From JAIQFL01 sp035295745 (GTDB taxonomy: Bacteria > Acidobacteriota > Terriglobia > Bryobacterales > Bryobacteraceae): a stretch of 64,000 bases of DNA. The position numbers and the translations under genes are program-made. The notes under the pieces were generated by a model that was not told where the DNA came from, made no database searches, and saw only the letters and a list, made by a program, of their open reading frames with translations. The stretch is taken from the NCBI GenBank assembly GCA_035295745.1, contig DATGIL010000056.1, forward strand, positions 1-64,000, in the 5' to 3' direction. Of the stretch, positions 18,243 to 27,563 are shown piece by piece; the stretch's first letter is position 1; every line of letters begins with the position of its first letter.

Positions 18243-19166
18243 TCAGGTAGTCGGTCTACTTTTCCCAAACGCGTCCCGCCGACGAATCAGGAACCAGATC
18301 GGCACCGCCATGATGACCGTTCCCATCAACATCATCGCGCTCGTTCCCGTGAAGTCAGGCGGAGTCGGCGTGCGGAAGTACGCCGGCATCGACTGCATCA
18401 GCACCTGCATCCGGCCCGCAAAGCCCGGTGCCACTGCCGAAACCACCGAATTCGCAATCATTACCGCAAAGTACGCGATTGAGCCGACCCGCGCCGTCTC
18501 CTGCCACTGCAGCAGCCCGCTTCCCAAATAGATCTGGATGGCCGTATACAAGGTGTAAACCGCGATCGCCACTCCGCCCGTGAAGACTACGCCGCAGAAC
18601 ATTCCCGGCGCTCGCAGAATTGCCGCCAGCGCGGTACCTAAAGCCGAAACCAACAGGTACCATCCAATGATGCTGACACTCAGAGGACGGCCGCCTGCCT
18701 CAGGCGGCGTCGCGAAATACTGCCGCGTGGCGCTCGAGTTGAAGAGCAGCAGCCACCAGGCCCCAATCACCGTCATCGATCCGTAAACCGCCGCGATCCC
18801 GAGGCGGATGTTCTGCATCATCTGCGGCGAAGCATTGGGCGTCTCCGGCAGGTGCACGAACAGGATCATCACCAGCGCGGAGCCGCCCATGCCCACCAGC
18901 AGACAGGCAAACACGATCATGGAGATTCGCGCCCACCCCCGGCGCCGCAGAATTCCGATGGCCGAGGCGATGCCCCACGCGGTGAATCCGAGAAACATCG
19001 CCGCCATCACCAAAAGCACCAGCCTGAGCGGAATTGGCGATGGGGGCGGCTCCGCCGCAGACGGACGGAGGACAGCGAAGATCATCGAGGCAGCGAAGAG
19101 CAACGTGGCCAGGCTGCCCAGGATCGCGAGAACGGCGCTCACGCGAATTCCGATCCATCTCTCCAT
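18243..19166 (-). CDS. Multi-pass membrane protein of unknown function
   Basis: 307 aa from the ATG at 19166 (MERWIGIRVSAVLAILGSLA). At least seven hydrophobic helices can be counted: for example VLAILGSLATLLFAASMIFA, LVLLVMAAMFLGFTAWGIAS, ISMIVFACLLVGMGGSALVM, MTVIGAWWLLLF, IIGWYLLVSALGTALAAIL, GMFCGVVFTGGVAIAVYTLY and MLMGTVIMAVPIWFLI. A basic C-terminus follows. No transporter or enzyme motif is visible. It points toward the GMC gene, with the repeat pair between. The HpnB-like gene diverges 62 bp away, so the two may share a regulatory region. Confidence 0.75.
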   Translation of the reverse strand: MERWIGIRVSAVLAILGSLATLLFAASMIFAVLRPSAAEPPPSPIPLRLVLLVMAAMFLGFTAWGIASAIGILRRRGWARISMIVFACLLVGMGGSALVMILFVHLPETPNASPQMMQNIRLGIAAVYGSMTVIGAWWLLLFNSSATRQYFATPPEAGGRPLSVSIIGWYLLVSALGTALAAILRAPGMFCGVVFTGGVAIAVYTLYTAIQIYLGSGLLQWQETARVGSIAYFAVMIANSVVSAVAPGFAGRMQVLMQSMPAYFRTPTPPDFTGTSAMMLMGTVIMAVPIWFLIRRRDAFGKSRPTT

Positions 19167-19228
19167 GGCTGCCAGTGTAGCTGGAAGCAACTTCGGGGTC
19201 CAACCCGTCTCGCGCGATAATCGGACGA

Positions 19229-20365
19229 ATGCTTCTGGGTCTCGCAATCGTTCCGATCGTCATCTGGCTCGGCCTCCTGCTCGCGCGCGGCGGTTTCTGG
19301 CGCATGCCGTATTCGGAACCGAAGGGCACTCTGCCAGCGCCATCGCCTCGCGTGGTCGCTGTGATTCCAGCGCGCAACGAGGAAGCTGTGATCGGACGTG
19401 CCATTCAGTCGCTGGTGGCGCAGGAGTATCCGAGCCAATTGGAAATCGTGGTTGTGGACGACGGCAGCACCGACGGAACCGCTGCCGCCGCACAGCGCGC
19501 GGCTCCCGCCGGACTGCTGACCATCATGCGCGCCGCTCCCCTCCCGCCGGGTTGGACGGGCAAGGTCTGGGCACTCGCGGAGGGCATCCACAAGGCGCAG
19601 GAAATGCAGCCTGACTACTTTCTCCTCACGGATGCCGACATCGTGCATCCTCGCGACAATCTCGCCTCCCTCGTTGTGCGTGCCGAGTCCGGCGGTTACG
19701 ACCTGGTCTCCTACATGGCCACCCTCCATTGCCGCTCCTTCGCGGAGCGGGCGCTCATTCCGGCTTTCGTGCTCTTCTTCTTCATGCTCTATCCGCCGGC
19801 GTGGGTGCGCAGCAAACGGCGCACCACCGCCGGAGCGGCCGGAGGCTGCATGCTGATCCGCCGATCGCGGCTCGAGCGGATCGGCGGCGTCGCAGCCATC
19901 GCGAACGACCTCATCGACGATTGCGCCCTGGCTCGTGAGGTGAAACAGGGCGGCGGGCGCGTCTGGCTTGGCCTCAGTCCCGAGACCCGCAGCATCCGCG
20001 AATATGCCGGCTTCGGCGAGATCGGCAATATGATCTCGCGCAGCGCCTTTACGCAGCTTCGCCACTCCTCGCTTCTGCTCGCGGGTACGATCCTGGCCAT
20101 GACGATCACGTATTTTGTGCCGCCCGTATTGACGATCTACGCGGCTTGCAACGGTCCGTCTTATCTCACGGCGCTGGGAGGATTCGGGTGGCTGATGATG
20201 TTGGTCGCCTGTTTCCCGGTACTGCGCTATTACCGGGTTTCGCCGTTCTGGGCTTTGCTGCTTCCCCTGATCGCAGCCTTCTATCTGGGCGCCACGGTGG
20301 ATTCCGCCGTGGCTCACTGGCGTGGACGAGGCGGCTTGTGGAAGGGACGTACTGTGACGAGCTGA
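19229..20365 (+). CDS. Family 2 glycosyltransferase, HpnB-like (hopanoid-associated)
   Basis: 378 aa. One N-terminal membrane helix (LLGLAIVPIVIWLGLLLARG) is followed by a GT-A domain: VVAVIPARNEEAVIGRAIQS, EIVVVDDGSTDGT, then LPPGWTGKVWALAEGI, YFLLTDADIVH (the DxD), AGGCMLIRR and DLIDDCALAREVKQGGG (catalytic-base segment). C-terminal membrane helices follow (LILAMTITYF-like and LALLLPLIAAFYLG). The PPGWTGK segment is characteristic of HpnB-type enzymes near hopanoid genes. No hopanoid genes are in the window, so the acceptor could be another membrane lipid. A Clp-like gene follows 68 bp downstream. Confidence 0.8.
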   Translation: MLLGLAIVPIVIWLGLLLARGGFWRMPYSEPKGTLPAPSPRVVAVIPARNEEAVIGRAIQSLVAQEYPSQLEIVVVDDGSTDGTAAAAQRAAPAGLLTIMRAAPLPPGWTGKVWALAEGIHKAQEMQPDYFLLTDADIVHPRDNLASLVVRAESGGYDLVSYMATLHCRSFAERALIPAFVLFFFMLYPPAWVRSKRRTTAGAAGGCMLIRRSRLERIGGVAAIANDLIDDCALAREVKQGGGRVWLGLSPETRSIREYAGFGEIGNMISRSAFTQLRHSSLLLAGTILAMTITYFVPPVLTIYAACNGPSYLTALGGFGWLMMLVACFPVLRYYRVSPFWALLLPLIAAFYLGATVDSAVAHWRGRGGLWKGRTVTS

Positions 20366-20433
20366 ATCGCTCTCCGCCCGGCTTCGGCTGCCGCTCGCGC
20401 TCGATCGCCAGAAGCGCTATCCTGCCGACAGGT

Positions 20434-22068
20434 ATGTTCGAGAAATATAACGAAACCGCCCGCCGATCGGTGTTCATGGCCCGTTATGAAGCCAGTCAGG
20501 CCGGAAGCGGGTATATCGAAACCGAACATCTTCTCCTGGGCATCCTGCGCATGGACAAAGACCTTGCCGTCCGTCTGCGCCTGGACGGCCAAACCGATTC
20601 CATTCGCAAGCAGGTCGAGGAGCGTCATGCTGGTCAGGAGCGAGTCGCCACAAGCGTGGACATGCCCCTGAGCCATGTCGCCAGGCGGGTGCTCGAAAAG
20701 GCCGGAGCGGAGGCCGAGCGCCGCATGCAAAAGCATATCGGCAGCGAACATCTGTTGCTGGGCATCTACCTCGAGGAGGAGTCTCTCGGCGCCCGGATCT
20801 TGCGGGCCACGCACGTGACGCGGGAGGAACTCGACGCCGCGGTGGATGGCTCACCGTCGCGCAAAGCTCCGCCGGATGCGGCTTCATTGCTGGCAGCGAT
20901 CGAATCCCGAGTTGCGTCAGCAGGGCCCGAACCGAAAGCGGAACTTCTCCGCAATCTTTCCCAGGCTGCCAGGAACGGGGAACTCGGCGCTCTCATCGGG
21001 AGGGAACGCGAGGTTTCGCGCATCCTCCAGATTCTGGGGCGCCGCAAACGTAACAATCCGCTTCTGGTCGGCGAGCCCGGCGTGGCAAAGACGGCGATCC
21101 TCGATGGCGTGGCGGAGAAGATTGCGGGAGACGCCCCGTCCCACCTGCAGGAGCGGCCGATCTTCAGCATCGATGCCAGCGCGCTGATCGCTCCCGGCCG
21201 CCGCCGGTCTGCCGACGTTCCCGAGCGCATCATGGCGGAGCTTGGCGCCCGCCCGATTGGCATCCTATTCGTGGACGGACTTCTCGATTTGGCCCACTCC
21301 GGAGCAAGCGCCGTGGAGGCAGCTCACGTGCTCGATCGCCTCTTCCGCCATGGCATCCAATGCGTCGCCACTGGAACGCCCGCGGGACTCCGGCGAGCCT
21401 TCGAGGATGATGGCGTCCTGGTTCGCCAGTTTGAAGTGGTGGAGATATTGCCGCCTACCGAAGAGGAGACGGTAGCGATCCTGAAAGGAATCAAGGAGCG
21501 TTACGAGACGTTTCATCAGGTGACCTTTGGCGAAGGTGTGATCGAAGCGGCCGTCTTTGCGTCCGGGCGCTTTTTACCGCTTCGCCATCTGCCCGAGCGA
21601 GCTCTCGACCTCCTCGACGATGCCGGCGCACGCGCCAGAGTGCGGCGCCACACGCCGCCGTCTGAAGAACTGGAGCTTCGCAAGAAGCTGCAGCGCCTTG
21701 ACTTGGAAGCAGCCCTTACCAAACACGACTTCGCGAAGGCTAACGAGATCGCGGCACAGGAGAGGACGATTCGGGAAAAGCTCAGCAAGCTCGAGCCGCC
21801 TAAGACCGCACCCGAGGCAACGCCCATCACAGCCGGCGACTTGGAGGAAGCCATCGCCGAGCGAGTTGGCCTCGATGTCGCCGCAGTCCGCCAGATTCTC
21901 GAGCAGAAGAAGGGCAAGGAGGGTCAGACCTTAGCGCGCAAGCTGGCGGCCATCATGCCCGCGGATCAGCAGTCCTGGCTGCCTTTCCTGGCGTCCCACC
22001 TGGCCGCCTGTTCGCCGGAAGCCGCGGAAACTCTCGCGCAGGCAATTCGCGACGCCAAGCGCGAATAG
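20434..22068 (+). CDS. Clp-N / single-AAA ClpC-like protein with degenerate ATPase motifs
   Basis: 544 aa from the ATG at 20434. Residues about 1-140 hold two Clp-N repeats (YNETARRSVFMARYEASQAG, IETEHLLLGILR; IGSEHLLLGIYLEEES). Residues about 185-400 are an AAA domain: GEPGVAKT at 213-220 where GEPGVGKT is usual, and IGILFVDG at 275-282 where ILFIDE is usual, so the catalytic Glu is Gly. A sensor-like stretch QCVATGTPAGLRRAFEDDG and an Arg at about 331 remain. A UVR-like coiled segment lies at 411-455. The second AAA domain and any ClpP-binding loop are absent; true ClpC is about 820 aa. It is probably a substrate-binding adaptor or regulator rather than an unfoldase; this is inference. Confidence 0.75.
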   Translation: MFEKYNETARRSVFMARYEASQAGSGYIETEHLLLGILRMDKDLAVRLRLDGQTDSIRKQVEERHAGQERVATSVDMPLSHVARRVLEKAGAEAERRMQKHIGSEHLLLGIYLEEESLGARILRATHVTREELDAAVDGSPSRKAPPDAASLLAAIESRVASAGPEPKAELLRNLSQAARNGELGALIGREREVSRILQILGRRKRNNPLLVGEPGVAKTAILDGVAEKIAGDAPSHLQERPIFSIDASALIAPGRRRSADVPERIMAELGARPIGILFVDGLLDLAHSGASAVEAAHVLDRLFRHGIQCVATGTPAGLRRAFEDDGVLVRQFEVVEILPPTEEETVAILKGIKERYETFHQVTFGEGVIEAAVFASGRFLPLRHLPERALDLLDDAGARARVRRHTPPSEELELRKKLQRLDLEAALTKHDFAKANEIAAQERTIREKLSKLEPPKTAPEATPITAGDLEEAIAERVGLDVAAVRQILEQKKGKEGQTLARKLAAIMPADQQSWLPFLASHLAACSPEAAETLAQAIRDAKRE

Positions 22069-22086
22069 CCTGCCTTCCCTCGCAGC

Positions 22087-24600
22087 TTATTCGTATCGCA
22101 ACGCCGTCATCGGATCCACCTTCGACGCCTTCTGCGCCGGAAGATAGCACGCCAGCAGCGAAACCGCGGTCAGCAGTACGGGAGACGCCACGAACACCAT
22201 CGCGTCCGAGCCCGTGACCTCGTACAACATGCTCGCGATTAATCTTCCCAACAGCCACGAGAGCGCCAAGCCGGCGGACACTCCGATCGAGGCGATCATC
22301 ACGCCCTCCCGCAGAATCAGCCGCAGAGTATCTCGCCGGGTGGCGCCGAGGGCCATGCGGATTCCGATCTCGCGCGTCCGACGCGATACCGTATACGCGC
22401 GGACCCCGTAGAGCCCGATCATCGCCAACAGCAGAGCCACGGCTCCGAAGATTCCGAACATCCGGCTCCCGGTGCCCACCACCCAGATGTCAGCAGACCG
22501 ATCCAGGTGATCGCGCATGGTGCGCAATGCGAGTACGGGTAAACGGCTATCCACCGCGCGGATCTCTCCCCGCACAGTCTCGAGAAGTTGCTGCTCCGCC
22601 GCGTGACTGCGCGCCGCGATTTTCAGATGGATGGTCATGTTGGCCTGATACTCCTGGCCGAACGGCACATACAGATGGCCATCCTGGCCGCGTCCGATGA
22701 TGTGGCCCTGCACGTTGCCCACAATCCCGACTACTTCCGCGTCGAGTGGCTTCTGCTGCGCGCCTCCTGTAATGCGAATATGTTTGCCAAGCCCGTCTCC
22801 ATTGGGCCAGAGACGCGTGGCCGACAACTGATCGAGAATCGCCACCGGCGGCGTGGCAGCGCCCGACTCCGACGGTGAAAACGTCCGCCCCCGCAGTAGC
22901 GGAATTCCCAGAGTCGCAAAGTATCCATCGCTCACGATGTTGAACTCGCTCTGCTGCCGCGAATCCGGCCGGTCACCCGGCGCATCGCTCGACTTTTGAA
23001 GGCCCCGTCCCAACGACACCATCCCAAACGGGACGGTCGCCGCGAGGCTGGCACTCTCCACACCTGGTAATGCGCCGAGCCGATCGAGCAGCGCACGATA
23101 CATCTGGCGCCCATGGGTTTCGTCGTATCCAGCAAGGCTGGGATCGAGCTCAATCAAAAGGGCGTTTTCGATGCGGAATCCGGGCTGCACATTCGCCGCA
23201 TGCAGAAAGCTGCGCAAGAACAGGCCGGCCGCCGTGAGCAGCATCAGCGAAAGCGAGATCTGGCCCATCACCAGAACGTTGCGTCGCGAGAAGACGCGCC
23301 GCGGCTTGCCCCTTTCGAGGTTCTGCGCGCCATCTTTGAGATCCGAAACCACGTCCGGCCGCGATAGATTCCAGGCGGGCGCCAAAGCGAAAAGCAGCGT
23401 GCTCAGCGTGCAGAATCCGAGCGTCACCGCCAACACCCGCACGTCCGGCGAAGCGTTGTACACCACGTCGACCGGAGCCAGCAGGGTCAATGAGCGGATC
23501 AATAAGGTCGTGCTCCAATACGAGAGCAGAAGGCCTGCGCCGCCTCCCAGGAGCGCGAGCATCAGTCCCTCCGTGAAGAGCTGCCTCAGGATGCTCGCGC
23601 GATTTCCGCCCAATGCCAGCCGGATCGCGATCTCTTTGCGCCGCGCCGACCCGCGCGCCAGCATCATATTCGCCACGTTCAGCGACGCGATCAGCAGCAC
23701 GATTGCGGACATCGCGAGTAGAAGCAATGCCAGCACCGTCAATTGTGTGTCGTCGCTCGGGTTGGTGGAGATCGAGAGGCGGCCCAACGGGTGCACGAGG
23801 AAGGTCTGATCCTTATTCTCGGCTGGATATGCCTTTGCGAGCCCGCTTGCCAGCACTGCCAGTTGTGCGTCCGCCGATTTCTGTGCCAACCCGGAGTGCA
23901 GGCGTCCCACCAGGATAAGACTGTGATTGTCGCGTGCGGCCAGCCGGCGTCCGGCGCCTTCGAAATCGTTGATCATCGGTTCGTACATGCCAAACGGCAG
24001 GTACAACTCGGGACTGAGCAAGGCAGTGGTGCCCGAAAAACCTTCCGGCGCGATCCCCACCACCGTGAAGACGCGTCCGTTGATGCGCAGTTGCTTGCCC
24101 AGCATCGCCCGATCGGCGCCAGACTTCTTCCAAAAGGAGTAACTCACGATCGTCACTGGAATCCCGCTGCCCGGTTGCTCTTCGGCCTGGTTGAAGGCGC
24201 GGCCTTGCCATATCGGCACACCCAGAGTCTCGAAATAATTGGACGACGCGATATCCGCGAACACGCGGCGAGTGATCTCGCCTTCCGCGAGCCCCACCAT
24301 CGCCATGTTGTGGGCCGCCAGGTTGGTGAACACCGCAGGATTGGCCCGCAGATCCACGTAGTTCGGATAGGAGAATGCGCGGTACGACCCCGGATTACGG
24401 CTGTCGCGGCTGTATACGCCCACGATCTCTTCCGGCTTTTCGAAAAGCAGCGGCTTCAGCAGAAATGCGTTCACCAGGCTGAAGATCGCGCTGTTGGCGC
24501 CGATTCCCAGCGCCAGAACCGATACCGCAATCGCCGTGAATCCCGGCTTGCTCGTGAGCATTCGCATGCTCTGCCTGAGCTCGTGCCATAGAGTTTCCAT
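22087..24600 (-). CDS. ADOP-type ABC transporter permease (MacB_PCD/FtsX)
   Basis: 837 aa. The first membrane helix (KPGFTAIAVSVLALGIGANS) is followed by a MacB-like periplasmic domain (VNAFLLKPLLFEKPEEIVGV, then VSYSFWKKSGAD, GRVFTVVGIAPEGFSGTTAL). Next is the first FtsX core (LTVLALLLLAMSAIVLLIAS, LNVANMMLARGSARRKEIAI, RLALGGNRASILRQL). A second periplasmic domain and a second FtsX core close the protein (RTREIGIRMALGATRRD; YLPAQKASKVDPMTALRYE). This duplicated layout, without a linked ATPase gene, is the acidobacterial ADOP family, which is expanded in these genomes. Substrates are unknown; export of a lipid or peptide, or mechanotransmission, is possible. It converges on the Clp-like gene. 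Confidence 0.88.
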   Translation of the reverse strand: METLWHELRQSMRMLTSKPGFTAIAVSVLALGIGANSAIFSLVNAFLLKPLLFEKPEEIVGVYSRDSRNPGSYRAFSYPNYVDLRANPAVFTNLAAHNMAMVGLAEGEITRRVFADIASSNYFETLGVPIWQGRAFNQAEEQPGSGIPVTIVSYSFWKKSGADRAMLGKQLRINGRVFTVVGIAPEGFSGTTALLSPELYLPFGMYEPMINDFEGAGRRLAARDNHSLILVGRLHSGLAQKSADAQLAVLASGLAKAYPAENKDQTFLVHPLGRLSISTNPSDDTQLTVLALLLLAMSAIVLLIASLNVANMMLARGSARRKEIAIRLALGGNRASILRQLFTEGLMLALLGGGAGLLLSYWSTTLLIRSLTLLAPVDVVYNASPDVRVLAVTLGFCTLSTLLFALAPAWNLSRPDVVSDLKDGAQNLERGKPRRVFSRRNVLVMGQISLSLMLLTAAGLFLRSFLHAANVQPGFRIENALLIELDPSLAGYDETHGRQMYRALLDRLGALPGVESASLAATVPFGMVSLGRGLQKSSDAPGDRPDSRQQSEFNIVSDGYFATLGIPLLRGRTFSPSESGAATPPVAILDQLSATRLWPNGDGLGKHIRITGGAQQKPLDAEVVGIVGNVQGHIIGRGQDGHLYVPFGQEYQANMTIHLKIAARSHAAEQQLLETVRGEIRAVDSRLPVLALRTMRDHLDRSADIWVVGTGSRMFGIFGAVALLLAMIGLYGVRAYTVSRRTREIGIRMALGATRRDTLRLILREGVMIASIGVSAGLALSWLLGRLIASMLYEVTGSDAMVFVASPVLLTAVSLLACYLPAQKASKVDPMTALRYE

Positions 24601-24646
24601 ACGCTCTTGGAGTGGATACGTGATTCCGGGAGATAAAGTTCAACTC

Positions 24647-25414
24647 TTAGAGCTTTGCGGTGAGTAAAGAGGGAAGGTTCGCGACGCTTTGCAGGATGTG
24701 AGTGTGCGGCTCGCGGCGGAGTTTGTCGGCAGTGGAGGCTCCGGACAGGACCCCGACTACCGCCCGCAGTCCCGCATTGGTGCCGGCCTGCAAGTCGAGC
24801 GGTGTGTCGCCCACCGCCATGACCTCGGCGACGTCGTTGACCCGGGCCGCTTCCATCGCGTGGAAGAGCATGAAAGGAGAGGGTCGCCCCTGTGCGACAT
24901 CGTCGCTGCAAATAATAGCGGCGAAGTATTTGCTCCAGTCAAGCCGGTCAAAGATGGAGGCGGTGATCGCCCGGTCGAAACCAGTCGTGGTGGCCACCAG
25001 AAAACCGCGCTGGCGCATTTCGCGGATGGCCTCTTCCGCTCCGGCAATGGGTGGAACGGAACGGTAGACTTCGATCAGTTCGGCGGTGAACTGGTGATAG
25101 ATGGCGGTGGTCAGCGATTCCCGATCGGTACTCGCGGGTAATGTTTGCTGTTCCACGAAATGGCGGATGATTTCGCGTTTGGAAGCGCCGCGCCAACGGC
25201 CGATCTCCTCCGGGGTGGAGTCGACGCCGTGAGATGCGAGTGACCGCCGCAAGATATCCGGAACATTTCCGCGATCTTCGACGATGGTCCCGCCGACATC
25301 GAGAATCACCAACCGGATCGCTGGTGTTGCCTTGCGTTGCGCACCTGGTGCGGCCGACGGAACGGCGGCGGATGCCAGGAATCCCTGTAACGATTGTCTG
25401 CGGGATAGTCTCAC
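24647..25414 (-). CDS. HAD-superfamily hydrolase, phosphonatase-like, with a possible Tat signal
   Basis: 255 aa from a GTG at 25414 that follows GGAGAG and begins the stretch RLSRRQSLQGFLASAAVPSA, which looks like a twin-arginine signal; an in-frame upstream ATG exists. Motif I is LVILDVGGTIVED, as in phosphonatase-type HADs. The cap has RWRGASKREIIRHFVEQQ. Motif III and IV parts are QGRPSPFMLFHAME and VGDTPLDLQAGTNAGLRAVV, then GVLSGAS. These match phosphonoacetaldehyde-hydrolase-like phosphatases, but phosphonate genes are not nearby. A phosphate-ester hydrolase is the safe reading. A signal would make it unusual among HADs. Confidence 0.8.
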   Translation of the reverse strand: MRLSRRQSLQGFLASAAVPSAAPGAQRKATPAIRLVILDVGGTIVEDRGNVPDILRRSLASHGVDSTPEEIGRWRGASKREIIRHFVEQQTLPASTDRESLTTAIYHQFTAELIEVYRSVPPIAGAEEAIREMRQRGFLVATTTGFDRAITASIFDRLDWSKYFAAIICSDDVAQGRPSPFMLFHAMEAARVNDVAEVMAVGDTPLDLQAGTNAGLRAVVGVLSGASTADKLRREPHTHILQSVANLPSLLTAKL

Positions 25415-25444
25415 ACTCTCTCCAGACTCGATTCTAAACCCCAC

Positions 25445-26440
25445 TGCCGTGGCGCGAAACCGAGTTCATTGACGCTTTCGCGGAACATTGCCGGAATCCT
25501 GCGGCCGTGGAATGATTTCATACATTCGGATCCGCGATTTGTGCGGCGGATTGAAGTGCGTCGCGGGGCGTCCAACACTTCAGAAAGCGCCGCATTCCGA
25601 TTCTTCGACTGGACCTGGCAAAACGGGTGGATTCGACGCTGTAAGCCTCTCGTACTTAATCCCGCGTCGAGGGGATGAAGGGTTCATTGTCTTTTGGGGT
25701 TGGCCGATCCCACTTGTTCTGACGCCAGGAGGACAGATTGCCTGAACAGCCGATCGCGCCATGCGGCAGTGAAGGCGCTCCCGATCCGCCCGAGCTCACC
25801 TGAGGCAAACTCGGCGTCCTAGTTCACCGAGGCAGGGATCGCGGGGCAGGCTCGGTCGTTCCTCACAATCATCCAAGGCTCCAATTGCGGGATGTATGTC
25901 TGCACTACCGCACCGTCTGTCCTACCGTCGACAACTATCAACACCAAAACGTCCTCCGATCCAAAAATGTCGACCTGCAAACTTCGCCTCTTTCTCGGCG
26001 TGGACACGCTCTGAGTGAACCGGATCCTTTCCTTTGAAAGTGCCTGACTACGGGCGATACCGCATATTTCGGCCGTATCGCAATCAGCCCGGACACGTGA
26101 TCGCTCATCAGATATCCATCTTCGATCCGACTCTCCTTTTGTTCGGCCGCTTCGCTTAGAGACCCGCGAAGTGCTCGCCTCCCGCGTACACTGCCTTGCG
26201 TTGGGACCTCGTAGCGATCCAGAGTGGGAAGTTTCCTTTCCCGTGGAAGTTGGGCGGCTCACGATTGGAGTCGCCACAATGGTCCGGATCTGTCAAACCT
26301 CACTCCCTCCCCGGCAGAGCCGGGGATGTCTCCTTTTGGTTTAAGGCCGCGCTCGCCACGGTGCAGATCACCGATCCAAATCCGTCATCTCGCTGAAACT
26401 CGTGCAGCTTTTCATCTGTGTTACTCTGAAATTTCCACGA
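25445..26440. other. 1-kb intergenic region without a convincing gene
   Basis: No family match on either strand. The most gene-like stretch is the minus frame ending at 25819, whose last 60 residues (around VDIFGSEDVLVLIVVDGRTD) look protein-like, but it has no clear start and I do not recognise it. The region may hold decayed remains. A perfect GC-rich hairpin lies at 26309-26325. Confidence 0.35.
26309..26325. terminator. Strong GC hairpin, possible terminator
   Basis: Perfect seven-base stem CCCCGGC / GCCGGGG with the three-base loop AGA, followed by a weak T-containing tract (TCTCCTTTTGGTTT). It could be a terminator or a dispersed palindrome. Nothing obvious reads into it. Confidence 0.3.
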
Positions 26441-26660
26441 GTGCCGGCGCGCGTCGGCGAAGCTCTTGTTCTGCGAACGTACCCGTTGAAAGAAACGGAC
26501 CTTGTTGTCAGGCTTTCTTACCAGGGGACGTTTCGAGGACGGAATGGACCGGGAAACTGCACTGCATTACGGAGATTCGCGGTACAGCAGATCGAAGCGC
26601 ACGTGGAACGAAAGCTGGTGACGGCGTCGCTGTTGGAGCAACGGATCAGCGCCCGTGACG
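26441..26660 (+). pseudogene. recO: N-terminal stump of recO
   Basis: From the GTG at 26441 the first 23 codons read VPARVGEALVLRTYPLKETD, LVV, which is the very conserved start of RecO (recombination mediator, OB-fold). After that the frame degrades: another frame gives SGFLTRGRF, as expected for the next strand, and the remaining 150 bases before glyQ carry only scraps. Intact RecO is about 240-270 aa, so at least three quarters is missing. recO next to glyQ is a common bacterial order, which supports the call. If no other copy exists, the strain would lack this repair step. Confidence 0.6.
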
Positions 26661-26666
26661 AACAAC

Positions 26667-27563
26667 ATGAGCGCGATGCTATCTTTTCAAGAACTCATCT
26701 TCAAGCTGAAGCAATACTGGGCTGATCGAGGCTGCATCATCCAGGAACCGTACGACATTGAGGTAGGCGCCGGCACCATGGTCGCCGAGACCTTCTTGCG
26801 CGTACTGGGACCGAAGCCCTATCGCGTGGCCTACGTGCAGCCGAGCCGCCGCCCTGCCGATGGCCGCTATGGCGACAATCCGAATCGTTTGTACAAGCAT
26901 TCGCAACTCCAGGTGATCCTCAAGCCGTCGCCGGAGGACGTGATCGAGCAGTACATGGGCAGCCTGGAGGCGATCGGTATCGACCTCCGTCAACACGACT
27001 TCAAACTCGAGGAGGACAATTGGGAAGCGCCGACTTTGGGCGCCTGGGGCATCGGATGGCAGGTGATGCTTGACGGCCTGGAGATCTCCCAGTTCACGTA
27101 CTTCCAGCAGTGCGGGGGCATCGACCTGGAAGTAGTCCCTGCCGAGCTGACCTACGGCCTGGAGCGCATCACGGCTTTCCTGCAGGTGAAGAACAGCGTC
27201 TACGATATCGACTGGACCAAGGATTTCACCTACGGCGACGTCCGCTACAACGATGAGCTGCAGTATTCCGTATACAACTTCGAAATGGCCGACATTCCGA
27301 CTTTGTGGAAGCTGTTCGAACTGCACGAAGGCGAGGCGGCTCGTCTGTTGAAGGCCTACGATCCGAAATCGCCCGACAAACGGCGCTTCCCGCTGCTCCC
27401 TACCTACGACCAGGTATTGAAGTGCTCCAACCTCTTTAATACGCTCGATTCGCGCGGCGCCATCAGCGTGACCGAACGCCAGATGGTGATCCAACGGGTG
27501 CGGAAGCTGGCGGTCGGCGTGGCCAAGGCATGGACCGATCAGCGGCAGGAGGTGGCGCAGTGA
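26667..27563 (+). CDS. glyQ: Glycyl-tRNA synthetase alpha subunit
   Basis: 298 aa from the ATG at 26667; a further ATG at 26676 and a GTG at 26655 are alternatives. The sequence is the catalytic class II alpha subunit of the bacterial alpha2beta2 enzyme: FQELIFKLKQYWADRGCIIQ, EPYDIEVGAGTM, VAYVQPSRRPADGRYGDNPN, RLYKHSQLQVILKPSP, LEEDNWEAPTLGAWGIGWQV and the ELTYGLERI motif 3. It attaches glycine to tRNA-Gly in the cytoplasm. It overlaps glyS by four bases (GTGA), so the subunits are made together. Length and motifs are fully conserved. Confidence 0.97.
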   Translation: MSAMLSFQELIFKLKQYWADRGCIIQEPYDIEVGAGTMVAETFLRVLGPKPYRVAYVQPSRRPADGRYGDNPNRLYKHSQLQVILKPSPEDVIEQYMGSLEAIGIDLRQHDFKLEEDNWEAPTLGAWGIGWQVMLDGLEISQFTYFQQCGGIDLEVVPAELTYGLERITAFLQVKNSVYDIDWTKDFTYGDVRYNDELQYSVYNFEMADIPTLWKLFELHEGEAARLLKAYDPKSPDKRRFPLLPTYDQVLKCSNLFNTLDSRGAISVTERQMVIQRVRKLAVGVAKAWTDQRQEVAQ

